This document shows, in pieces, positions 63,001 to 64,000 of a DNA stretch of 64,000 bases (position 1 is the stretch's first letter; every line of letters starts with the position of its first letter). The stretch spans positions 102,610 to 166,609 of the forward strand of contig NMRA01000575.1 in NCBI GenBank assembly GCA_002633005.1, read 5' to 3'. The stretch is from Phoronis australis (Eukaryota > Phoronida > Phoronidae). The notes below the pieces were generated by a model that was not told the origin of the DNA, ran no database searches, and saw only the letters and a list, made by a program, of their open reading frames with translations. The translations under genes and the position numbers were made by a program.

Positions 63001-63690
63001 AAAGTTATTAGTTTTTTACGAAAGGCGTATTCAATGCAGCATTGAAGAGCTACGGATGCTTAACACGGCGTGCACAGTCTAGGCTTATCTTGTTCTTCTA
63101 GCGCAAGTGTGAGGTTTACTGGCCAGAAAGGAAGCTAACTGAAACATATGGCGATATCTTAGTGACAATTGTTGACAAAGAAAAAGGGACCGACTTCACT
63201 ACAAGACAGTTCGAAGTAACAAAGGTAGGACCGATAAATAGTCAAGTCGGAGTACTGTCAATATATCACCATATAACCTAAATCAAACCTTTGTTCTCAA
63301 TTTAAATTTCAAATCTTTTAGCAACTTCTAAAATTCTTTACAGAGACTAACTCTCGAATAAAAATGAGGAAGGCATTACCAATGATAATCAGGAAGATAT
63401 TACGAGTGCTAATGTCCTATTGATTTAGATAAACGTCGTCTTGCTAGTTAGTCTCAGCTGTAGCAGTTTTCAATTGTTCAAAATACCTTACTGCAATCCA
63501 ATACGAAATTTCACTTTCTATGGAAGGTAAATTGTGAGCAGCTGGCTCTTAAGACGACCCAGTACCACTTCACATCCTGGCCTGACCACGGAGTGCCCAG
63601 CAGCTCTTCAGCTCTGTGGAAGTTTTACCAAACCGTCAAAGACCACATCCGGGAAAACAATGACGGTGTACCCACCGTGGTGCACTGCAG
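14957..63690 (+). CDS. Receptor protein tyrosine phosphatase gene, 32 exons, partial at both ends
   Basis: Thirty-two GT-AG exons join in one uninterrupted frame (5,092 bases). The extracellular part carries LCCL, an orphan module, a fucolectin-type (FTP) domain split by a kringle, a Cys-less Ig, three EGF repeats and six FN3 modules. A membrane-proximal domain, one transmembrane helix and a classical PTP domain follow. The protein should remove phosphate from phosphotyrosine at the plasma membrane in response to an extracellular ligand or cell contact. The signal peptide lies upstream and the PTP signature loop after the catalytic Cys lies downstream of the window. The Ig-EGF-FN3 order and EGF signatures resemble Tie (angiopoietin) receptors, but the intracellular part is a phosphatase. 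Introns hold many transposons. Each exon is listed separately. Confidence 0.88.
15682..15754 (+). CDS. RPTP exon 2: LCCL domain, first part
   Basis: Acceptor TTTTTAG, donor AGC|GTAAGT, phases 2 to 0. It encodes [10 protein letters not shown] and [12 protein letters not shown]. The C-P-x-x-C followed by VYGT-x-x-Y-x-S is the LCCL signature. LCCL domains are secreted or extracellular Cys-containing modules, possibly ligand- or lipid-binding. Confidence 0.8.
16063..16211 (+). CDS. RPTP exon 3: LCCL domain, second part
   Basis: Acceptor TTCAACAG, donor GG|GTAAGT, phases 0 to 2. It reads [15 protein letters not shown], the strongly conserved LCCL core (S-x-(I/V)-C-x-A-A-x-H-x-G), followed by [16 protein letters not shown]. 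With exon 2 it gives a compact LCCL-like domain. Confidence 0.85.
16893..17123 (-). pseudogene. LINE reverse transcriptase C-terminal fragment
   Basis: The minus-strand frame contains [19 protein letters not shown], then [17 protein letters not shown] and a later Cys (FECQYVNFF). This matches the conserved tail of many non-LTR retrotransposon ORF2 proteins: a hydrophobic HRI motif, then CxxC with PET and a further Cys before a terminal aromatic. Nothing upstream in this frame continues the RT domain, so it is a 5'-truncated copy, as is common for LINEs. It sits in the intron after receptor exon 3. Confidence 0.65.
17763..17909. other. Assembly gap (147 N)
   Basis: A run of N lies in the large intron between receptor exons 3 and 4. 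Its length may be an estimate. Apparent open frames through it are artefacts. Confidence 0.99.
18309..18350. repeat. Perfect 16-bp inverted repeat with 10-base loop
   Basis: AGACCGTCCCGAGTTG (18309-18324) and CAACTCGGGACGGTCT (18335-18350) are exact complements around the loop CACCACATAC. It lies in a part of Kolobok-like copy A that has no counterpart in copy B. Confidence 0.95.
19275..19460 (-). pseudogene. Transposase fragment of Kolobok-like copy A
   Basis: The minus-strand frame begins [20 protein letters not shown] and continues [11 protein letters not shown] frame in copy B near 41590-41660 gives the same [11 protein letters not shown] and PVRTDSL segments. It follows the THAP region in element order. 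I cannot assign a catalytic motif. Confidence 0.5.
20310..20537 (-). pseudogene. THAP zinc-finger domain of Kolobok-like copy A
   Basis: The minus-strand frame starts [19 protein letters not shown], then [12 protein letters not shown] and RVYGRHF. This is the THAP (C2CH) pattern: two Cys near the N-terminus, a conserved Trp, then (L/V)C-x-x-HF. Here the third Cys is Tyr (RVYGRHF), so zinc binding is probably lost. THAP domains bind transposon ends in P-like and Kolobok transposases. Confidence 0.75.
20710..22223. other. Intronic stretch without recognised gene
   Basis: This is part of the intron between receptor exons 3 and 4. A TGGCGGATCTAGG motif at about 21151 resembles the ends of the TIR elements at 22941 and 25735 but has no partner here. 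Nothing else is recognised. Confidence 0.5.
22224..22553. mobile_element. MITE-like foldback element, about 330 bp
   Basis: The left arm GGCAAACCCTGTGGAGAGAT (continuing TATCTTGTC) and the right arm GACAGGATAATCTCGCCACA (continuing GGGTTTGC) are inverted copies of about 28 bases with two mismatches. The interior has no open frame. A terminal inverted repeat without coding capacity is the definition of a MITE. No clear target duplication was seen. Confidence 0.7.
22941..25512. mobile_element. TIR DNA transposon, 2.57 kb, with CAACT target duplication
   Basis: It starts CAGTGGCGGATCTACG (22941-22956) and ends with the exact complement, CGTAGATCCGCCACTG (25497-25512). CAACT lies directly outside both ends (22936-22940 and 25513-25517). 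The interior contains an internal duplication (23480-23747), an N at 22967, and a 197-codon plus-strand frame at 23956-24549 with no recognised domain. I cannot name the superfamily: CAGTGGCG-type ends occur among hAT-like elements, but those usually make 8-bp (sometimes 5-bp) duplications. It is probably non-autonomous or degraded. Confidence 0.65.
23480..23747. repeat. Internal direct repeat of the 22.9-25.5 kb element
   Basis: GAGGGACCAGATGTACACTG ... CTGGCCTGGTCCGTCACGAG near 23488-23552 recurs as GAGGGACCAGAAGTACACTG ... CTGGCCTGGTCCGTCGTGAG near 23676-23739. The two copies are about 190 bp apart. They may be subterminal repeats of the transposon. Confidence 0.75.
25735..26078. mobile_element. 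Short TIR element, about 340 bp, related ends
   Basis: The left end, near 25735, reads CATAGGCGGATTTAGGGGGG and the right end is the complement of CAATGGCGGATCTAGG. Both resemble the CAGTGGCGGATCTA ends of the preceding element. The G-rich and C-rich inner borders (GGGCCCGGGCC / GGCCCCCC) are also inverse. There is no open frame of note. It is likely a diverged non-autonomous relative. Confidence 0.5.
26227..26276 (+). CDS. RPTP exon 4: short linker exon
   Basis: Acceptor ATTTGCAG, donor G|GTCAGT, phases 2 to 1. It encodes [16 protein letters not shown] after the shared Gly codon from exon 3. The phase fit at both sides and a good acceptor support it. It contributes one Cys and leads into the orphan module of exon 5. 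Confidence 0.7.
26518..26775 (+). CDS. RPTP exon 5: unrecognised extracellular module
   Basis: Acceptor ATATTTCAG, donor G|GTAACT, phases 1 to 1. It begins [19 protein letters not shown] and includes [12 protein letters not shown] and [14 protein letters not shown]. No Cys is present and the alternation of hydrophobic and polar residues suggests a beta-rich fold. I do not recognise the family. Because the exon is phase-symmetric it may be a self-contained module. Confidence 0.72.
26776..27863 (+). other. Intron between exons 5 and 6
   Basis: AT-rich, with no recognised element or exon. Open frames here (for example 27001-27258) show no domain. Confidence 0.6.
27864..28106 (+). CDS. RPTP exon 6: FTP (fucolectin/F5-8 type) domain, N-terminal half
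   Basis: Acceptor CCAATTAG, donor C|GTGAGT, phases 1 to 1. It reads [47 protein letters not shown] and [11 protein letters not shown]. The QSS start, AIDDN, SCSHT and NPWxRVxL motifs are those of the eel-fucolectin/tachylectin-4/pentraxin (FTP) branch of galactose-binding jelly-rolls, which bind fucose-like sugars. The domain stops after the xVTxRNG strand; its second half is in exon 8, with the kringle exon between. Confidence 0.85.
28107..29028 (+). other. Intron between exons 6 and 7
   Basis: I see no repeat or exon that I can support. Confidence 0.6.
29029..29241 (+). CDS. RPTP exon 7: kringle domain (phase 1-1 cassette)
   Basis: Acceptor ATCTTTAG, donor G|GTATGG, 213 bases. Six Cys have kringle spacing: [49 protein letters not shown]. 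The conserved YxG, W, NYCRNPD and PWC motifs are all present, so the fold should be complete. Kringles bind other proteins, often through lysine residues. The exon lies between the two halves of the FTP domain, and its symmetric phase means it can be included or skipped without frameshift. Confidence 0.92.
29242..30846 (+). other. Intron between exons 7 and 8
   Basis: 1.6 kb of AT-rich DNA with no recognised element or exon. Confidence 0.6.
30847..31083 (+). CDS. RPTP exon 8: FTP domain, C-terminal half
   Basis: Acceptor GGTCTCACAG, donor G|GTACTG, phases 1 to 1. It reads [41 protein letters not shown] and [11 protein letters not shown]. LRDFxVRV, C...Y.G, GRYLxI and (L/T)LCEVEVWG are the second-half signatures of FTP domains. 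It completes exon 6: joined directly, exon 6 to exon 8 gives NGSQSLRDF; joined through the kringle exon it gives NGSRDCKN ... SLCSESLRDF. Confidence 0.88.
31263..31508 (+). CDS. RPTP exon 9: Ig-like domain lacking the canonical Cys pair
   Basis: Acceptor CATTTTGTAG, donor G|GTTAGT, phases 1 to 1. It reads [35 protein letters not shown] and GIIRLVVRG. The strand pattern is Ig-like, but Phe and His/Ile stand where the B- and F-strand Cys would be. A Cys-poor Ig domain directly before three EGF repeats is also the arrangement of vertebrate Tie receptors (from memory). Confidence 0.8.
31509..33261 (+). other. Intron between exons 9 and 10, with dispersed repeats
   Basis: It contains the repeat listed at 32600-32810 and a G-rich GTGGGTCATGGGTCGAGGG block near 32946-33015 whose complement occurs near 53441-53520. 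No exon is recognised. Confidence 0.6.
32600..32810. repeat. Dispersed repeat, copy 1
   Basis: Blocks such as CTGTTAACTA, AATAAAAATGTGAAACTAAGTACATTCATG, GGGCCATTGGTA-CCGCTC and AGATAGCGCGCT recur in the same order at 53790-54035. No coding frame is shared. The family is unknown. Confidence 0.7.
33262..33393 (+). CDS. RPTP exon 10: EGF-like repeat 1 (Tie-like)
   Basis: Acceptor GTCGTTGCAG, donor G|GTGAGA, phases 1 to 1, 44 codons. It reads [28 protein letters not shown] and [10 protein letters not shown], giving eight Cys in laminin/Tie-type EGF spacing. The segment from [11 protein letters not shown] to CPPGFMG closely follows the first EGF repeat of vertebrate Tie2 as I remember it. Confidence 0.92.
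33394..34729 (+). other. Intron between exons 10 and 11
   Basis: Nothing recognised beyond AT-rich sequence. Confidence 0.6.
34730..34879 (+). CDS. RPTP exon 11: EGF-like repeat 2 (Tie-like)
   Basis: Acceptor TGCCCAAAG, donor G|GTATTC, phases 1 to 1, 50 codons. It reads [33 protein letters not shown] and GFKGMNC. The DPYGCSC-x-x-G-(F/W)-x-G motif is distinctive for the second EGF repeat of Tie receptors. The acceptor has a weak pyrimidine tract, but the phase and Cys pattern fit only this start. Confidence 0.9.
35770..36720. repeat. Tandem repeat, about 2.3 units of roughly 421 bp
   Basis: CATGGCTGTTTCTACTAAAC (35995) recurs as CATAGCTGTATCTCCTAAAC (36416), each followed by the same order of landmarks: TATTTATATGAAGTT, a GACGA-rich stretch, CCCTCTAGTGGC/CCCCTGGTGGC, AGTTCCTTRATG and TTGACATATTTTACG/TCGACGTATTTTGCG. 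The part from 35770 to 35994 matches the second half of the unit. Copies differ by about one base in six by eye. Confidence 0.85.
38578..38692. repeat. (TATG)n microsatellite
   Basis: About 115 bases of ATGT/TATG repeats with occasional GCATG and TGTG variants, followed by a TG-rich stretch to about 38775. It produces spurious Met/Tyr/Val/Cys-rich frames on both strands. Confidence 0.97.
39089..39229 (+). CDS. RPTP exon 12: EGF-like repeat 3
   Basis: Acceptor TTTATTTTAG, donor G|GTTTGT, phases 1 to 1, 47 codons. It reads [28 protein letters not shown] and [11 protein letters not shown]. Eight Cys in the same spacing as the preceding EGF exons complete a set of three, the same number as in Tie receptors. 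Confidence 0.88.
41168..42830 (+). mobile_element. Kolobok-like THAP/TTAA transposon, copy B (1,663 bp)
   Basis: Left end AGGAGAATGCCACCC and right end GGGTGGCATTTTCCT are inverted repeats, flanked by TTAA on both sides (41164-41167 and 42831-42834). A broken THAP domain is encoded near the left end. TTAA target duplications plus a THAP domain in the transposase are the known combination of the Kolobok superfamily; piggyBac also uses TTAA but has no THAP domain. No intact transposase remains in this copy. Confidence 0.82.
41332..41572 (+). pseudogene. THAP domain of Kolobok-like copy B, frameshifted
   Basis: From the ATG at 41332 the frame gives [20 protein letters not shown]. After the run of seven T at 41404-41410 the homologous reading shifts to [20 protein letters not shown] and [12 protein letters not shown]. 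The C...C, Trp and C-x-x-HF of a THAP finger are thus present but split over two frames. Copy A has the same domain in one frame but lacks the third Cys. Confidence 0.78.
43015..43323 (+). CDS. RPTP exon 13: FN3 module 1
   Basis: Acceptor CTTTTATAG, donor G|GTACAG, phases 1 to 1, 103 codons. It reads [31 protein letters not shown] and [12 protein letters not shown], with the conserved Trp of strand B, the Y-x-(I/L)-x-Y strand C and the Y-x-V-x-I strand F of fibronectin type III. A whole FN3 in one exon is typical of receptor genes. Confidence 0.88.
43537..43601 (+). CDS. RPTP exon 14: FN3 module 2, first part
   Basis: Acceptor GAATTTCAG, donor CCA|GTAAGA, phases 1 to 0, 65 bases. It reads [20 protein letters not shown] and then WP. 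The position of the Trp marks strand B of an FN3 that continues in exon 15. Confidence 0.72.
44280..44490 (+). CDS. RPTP exon 15: FN3 module 2, second part
   Basis: Acceptor AACATTCAG, donor G|GTACTT, phases 0 to 1. It reads [20 protein letters not shown] and [14 protein letters not shown], giving FN3 strands C and F. N-glycosylation motifs NGT, NIT and NIT are visible. Confidence 0.75.
45675..45790. repeat. Foldback repeat with 20-bp arms
   Basis: GGTCAACACGCCACCTGTGA (45675-45694) and TCACAGGTGGCGTGATGACC (45771-45790) are complementary except for one base. A second, partial complementarity lies inside (CTCCGGGG / CCCGGGG). It is likely a small MITE-like foldback. Confidence 0.75.
46546..48297 (+). 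CDS. Mutator-like DDE transposase, intact single-exon ORF (583 aa)
   Basis: ATG at 46546, stop TGA at 48295-48297. A basic, Ser-rich N-terminus (1-60) precedes a C4 zinc ribbon (CPSC at 86-89, CRDRAC at 112-117). The catalytic core shows [10 protein letters not shown] (Asp221), LGDGDSKSF (Asp320/322), [11 protein letters not shown] (348-351, the C-x-x-H motif of Mutator-related transposases), a HxxCGDWC Cys/His cluster (430-437) and [11 protein letters not shown] (Glu485). This matches the Mutator-like transposase domain proteins found in cnidarians, insects and other invertebrates. The frame is unbroken, unlike every other transposon ORF here, which suggests recent insertion or selection. 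It lies in a receptor intron on the same strand. Superfamily assignment beyond Mutator-like is not certain. Confidence 0.85.
   Translation: MGDKSRKSRRKKRKFAGNRFKSQDEQPGPSAGDCNCEHQHGEPKSKSASSSKLKSADVEFDHDAELSGYRFIDIVLLQNFLEQFNCPSCASDTFGEMSEERIGLASHVTFSCRDRACNYSVKLTTSETVNGNNMLFDVNRRFPIAMFAIGRHRAQGQRFLTNMNMPPAQTPSIWNKHKNKIQRATESVAQRSFSSAIVEARATASPGSSSTDVVDLTVSCDGTWQRRGFSSKNGIATVLSVNGNSSKVIDVQTLSNYCNRCSINKKRKSEEDFQDWKETHTDCDSNHEGSAGAMEPAGIVAIFRRSLPNYNVRYTKYLGDGDSKSFKSVVSADPPVYPGNVDIGKLECTGHIQKRMGKRLSDKVSELKKKVFQLPGGGTTKGIGGVRKLTKKGIKRIQGHYGAAIRENAGNVQAMYNAIWAIFRHRNRGHQACGDWCPSKSGRGDPNANALPHYVCEAIRPVFVSLSDMELLHKCAHGGTQNANESFHNLVWERCPKTTFVCRKRLELAVFDAAIVYNEGELGRVNVFETLGLIPGYWTLSGLANIDRMRLDNAYIAGCNDVIRQRRAARGQRGDNNYIPGGF
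49579..49884 (+). CDS. RPTP exon 16: FN3 module 3
   Basis: Acceptor CTTTTCTAG, donor G|GTGAGT, phases 1 to 1, 102 codons. It reads [32 protein letters not shown] and [18 protein letters not shown]. The PSxVxxL start, W-x-x-P, Pro-x-x-x-Y and L-x-P-x-x-x-Y-x-x-x-V-x-A motifs are classical FN3. Confidence 0.92.
49885..51270 (+). other. Intron between exons 16 and 17
   Basis: No element or exon recognised. Confidence 0.6.
51271..51573 (+). CDS. RPTP exon 17: FN3 module 4
   Basis: Acceptor ATGTCTTCAG, donor G|GTGAGT, phases 1 to 1, 101 codons. It reads [21 protein letters not shown] and [20 protein letters not shown] then GSGPWSD. A canonical FN3 ending with the G-x-G-P-W-S turn. Confidence 0.93.
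51969..52186 (+). CDS. RPTP exon 18: FN3 module 5, first part
   Basis: Acceptor AAATACAG, donor AAG|GTAAGG, phases 1 to 0. It reads [37 protein letters not shown] and [12 protein letters not shown]. The domain stops in strand F and is completed by the 67-base exon 19. Confidence 0.88.
52495..52561 (+). CDS. RPTP exon 19: FN3 module 5, C-terminal micro-exon
   Basis: Acceptor ACATTGTAG, donor G|GTAGGG, phases 0 to 1, 67 bases. It reads [20 protein letters not shown] then EG. Joined to exon 18 (NNTYEFK) it gives the Y-x-F-x-(V/I)-R-A strand F and the G-x-W-S turn of FN3. It was found from the phase and missing strand, and is too short to stand out as an open frame. Confidence 0.8.
52853..52959 (+). 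CDS. RPTP exon 20: FN3 module 6, first part
   Basis: Acceptor CCACTTTCAG, donor AAG|GTATGT, phases 1 to 0. It reads [20 protein letters not shown] and [16 protein letters not shown], covering strands A to C. It is continued by exon 21 after a 1.3 kb intron. Confidence 0.85.
52960..54252 (+). other. Intron between exons 20 and 21, with dispersed repeats
   Basis: It carries a C-rich CACGACCCMC block (53441-53520), the inverse of the G-rich block at 32946-33015, and copy 2 of the dispersed repeat (53790-54035). Confidence 0.65.
53790..54035. repeat. Dispersed repeat, copy 2
   Basis: It matches 32600-32810 block by block (CTGTTAACTAGAAAGTATCTC; AATAAAAATGTGAAATTACG; GGGCCATTGGTTACCGCTCG; CGATAGCGCGCTTAC) with an approximately 15-base insertion. 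Confidence 0.7.
54253..54427 (+). CDS. RPTP exon 21: FN3 module 6, second part
   Basis: Acceptor TCCTTTTAG, donor G|GTAGAT, phases 0 to 1. It reads [40 protein letters not shown] and GFGPPA. L-x-P-x-x-x-Y-x-V-x-V-x-A and the G-x-G-P-P turn are classical FN3. Confidence 0.9.
54428..55120 (+). other. Intron between exons 21 and 22
   Basis: Nothing recognised. Confidence 0.6.
55121..55229 (+). CDS. RPTP exon 22: start of membrane-proximal domain
   Basis: Acceptor CATTATGCAG, donor AA|GTAAGT, phases 1 to 2. It reads [20 protein letters not shown] and [14 protein letters not shown]. The P-x-V...(T/S)xx(T)...L pattern resembles the last FN3-like domain before the membrane in several RPTPs. Confidence 0.78.
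56039..56306 (+). CDS. RPTP exon 23: membrane-proximal domain with RRRR site
   Basis: Acceptor TTGGAAACAG, donor TTC|GTAAGT, phases 2 to 0. It reads [46 protein letters not shown] and [16 protein letters not shown]. The Y-x-(I/V)-V-V-E strand followed by a basic cluster, then (F/Y)-I-T-A-x-L, VVGD and YGGYxNxxL, is the standard juxtamembrane ectodomain of receptor phosphatases of the R2B/R3 kind. RRRR (56079-56090) is a candidate furin cleavage site, as known for LAR and PTP-mu type receptors. Confidence 0.88.
56773..56836 (+). CDS. RPTP exon 24: stalk
   Basis: Acceptor TTTTGTTTTAG, donor G|GTGACT, phases 0 to 1, 64 bases. It reads [23 protein letters not shown] is a possible N-glycosylation site. 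It continues the membrane-proximal domain from VQNDF. Confidence 0.82.
57704..57806 (+). CDS. RPTP exon 25: transmembrane helix
   Basis: Acceptor CGATGTCAG, donor AG|GTGAGA, phases 1 to 2. It reads [10 protein letters not shown] and then [20 protein letters not shown] with FIVRR. About 22 hydrophobic residues with small-residue GxxxG-like spacing at the start, then a basic stop-transfer, as in RPTP transmembrane segments. Confidence 0.9.
57807..59218 (+). other. Introns around exon 26
   Basis: Apart from exon 26 (58411-58478) nothing is recognised in these two introns. Confidence 0.6.
58411..58478 (+). CDS. RPTP exon 26: cytoplasmic juxtamembrane segment
   Basis: Acceptor TCATTGTTAG, donor G|GTAAGT, phases 2 to 1. 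It reads [20 protein letters not shown] then TDG. Short and charged, continuing FIVRR of the transmembrane exon in frame. Confidence 0.83.
59219..59403 (+). CDS. RPTP exon 27: juxtamembrane region and PTP entry helix
   Basis: Acceptor TTCCAAACAG, donor GAG|GTACGT, phases 1 to 0. It reads [35 protein letters not shown] and VVKEYE. Tyr-containing YENAYV and VYED could be phosphorylation sites; the E-(D/E)-L-x-x-Y-V ... x-x-EYE segment is the helix that leads into classical PTP domains. Confidence 0.88.
59884..59971 (+). CDS. RPTP exon 28: PTP domain start
   Basis: Acceptor TATTTTTCAG, donor T|GTAAAT, phases 0 to 1. It reads [20 protein letters not shown] then [10 protein letters not shown]-(R/K)-(F/Y)-K-N-I-L-(P/A)-Y is the conserved first motif of classical PTPs. 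Confidence 0.92.
60595..60708 (+). CDS. RPTP exon 29: PTP domain, DYINASYI region
   Basis: Acceptor TTTTCTAG, donor G|GTAAGT, phases 1 to 1. It reads [11 protein letters not shown] and [20 protein letters not shown]. This is the (D/G)-Y-(I/V)-N-A-(S/N)-(Y/F)-I-x-G-Y motif, which shapes the phosphotyrosine pocket, although the usual phosphotyrosine-loop KNRY motif is in the preceding exon. Confidence 0.94.
61057..61154 (+). CDS. RPTP exon 30: PTP domain, DFWRMIW region
   Basis: Acceptor CACTCATTAG, donor AAG|GTAGGA, phases 1 to 0. It reads [20 protein letters not shown] then [14 protein letters not shown]-x-x-D-F-W-x-M-(I/V)-W and (I/V)-V-M-L-T are conserved structural motifs of classical PTPs. 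Confidence 0.94.
61155..63101 (+). other. Intron between exons 30 and 31
   Basis: 1.9 kb without a recognised element or exon. Confidence 0.6.
63102..63224 (+). CDS. RPTP exon 31: PTP domain, KCxxYWP region
   Basis: Acceptor TTCTTCTAG, donor AAG|GTAGGA, phases 0 to 0, 41 codons. It reads [20 protein letters not shown] and [11 protein letters not shown]-x-x-Y-W-P and Y-G-(D/x)-I-x-V are conserved; the neighbouring strands pack against the catalytic core. Confidence 0.94.
63542..63690 (+). CDS. RPTP exon 32: PTP domain, WPD loop and catalytic Cys
   Basis: Acceptor TTGTGAGCAG, donor AG|GTAAGT, phases 0 to 2. It reads [20 protein letters not shown] and PTVVHC. WPDHGVP contains the general acid Asp. 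VVHC is the start of the signature loop, with the nucleophilic Cys codon at 63686-63688; the exon ends two bases later, so the Arg of the loop is outside the window. Whether a second PTP domain follows cannot be seen. Confidence 0.95.
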
Positions 63691-64000
63691 GTAAGTCAAC
63701 ATGAATTACAACCTTCCATAAACATATACACTCTAATAAAAACACATTGTATTGTAGTTCACGATGTCATTACAGTCGAGTTGTTACAACACACAAATCC
63801 GTCAAAATTATTTTAACGGACGAACATCCCTGGTTTTTCTAATATTTCCTTTCTACATGTACATGAACTTACTTTTCAAAGTTGTTGTCCGGTAAAACTT
63901 TTCATTTAATCCAATTGAATTTTCAATCTTTGCTGTTCCATGAGGCTAGATTCTTGTGAGTTTTGCTAGGTGACGCAAGTATTCGCGAAAGGTGGCAATG
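63691..64000 (+). other. Intron start after exon 32
   Basis: AT-rich with no recognised exon. The next exon, carrying the rest of the PTP signature loop, must lie beyond the window. Confidence 0.7.

Overview
The window looks like an AT-rich invertebrate deuterostome genome (hemichordate, echinoderm or cephalochordate-like; I cannot fix the species). The reasons are small exons in long introns with GT-AG junctions, a large modular receptor built from LCCL, fucolectin-type, kringle, Ig, EGF and FN3 modules, and many transposon families (BEL/Pao, piggyBac, Kolobok-like, LINE, foldback elements). There are no operons, ribosome binding sites or CRISPR arrays. All splice junctions given here were read by eye from GT-AG signals, phase continuity and domain logic.

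Layout. 1-6.6 kb: mostly unannotatable DNA with two minisatellites and a probable minus-strand ankyrin-type exon (1583-1666). 6.6-13.2 kb: a BEL/Pao LTR retrotransposon with a shortened 5' LTR, frameshifts, and an assembly duplication around a single N. 13.5-14.3 kb: the 3' end of a piggyBac element, cut at another single N, followed by a third Pao LTR fragment.

14.9-63.7 kb: one plus-strand receptor protein tyrosine phosphatase gene. I assemble 32 phase-compatible exons (5,092 coding bases, about 1,697 codons), open at both ends. Predicted order: LCCL - unrecognised module - first half of a fucolectin-type (FTP/F5-8) domain - kringle - second half of the same FTP domain - Cys-less Ig - three Tie-like EGF repeats - six FN3 modules - membrane-proximal domain with a furin-like RRRR - transmembrane helix - PTP domain up to the catalytic Cys codon. 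Almost all module boundaries are phase 1, so modules can be shuffled or skipped without frameshift.

The receptor's introns are crowded with transposons: a LINE 3' fragment, two copies of a THAP-encoding TTAA-type (Kolobok-like) element at 18-20.7 kb and 41.2-42.8 kb, a 2.6 kb TIR element with a 5-bp target duplication (22.9-25.5 kb), several MITE-like foldbacks, a 421-bp tandem repeat, a TATG microsatellite, and an intact 583-residue Mutator-like DDE transposase gene (46546-48297). The most interesting points are the kringle cassette splitting the FTP domain, the Tie-like ectodomain joined to a phosphatase rather than a kinase, and the intact intronic transposase.
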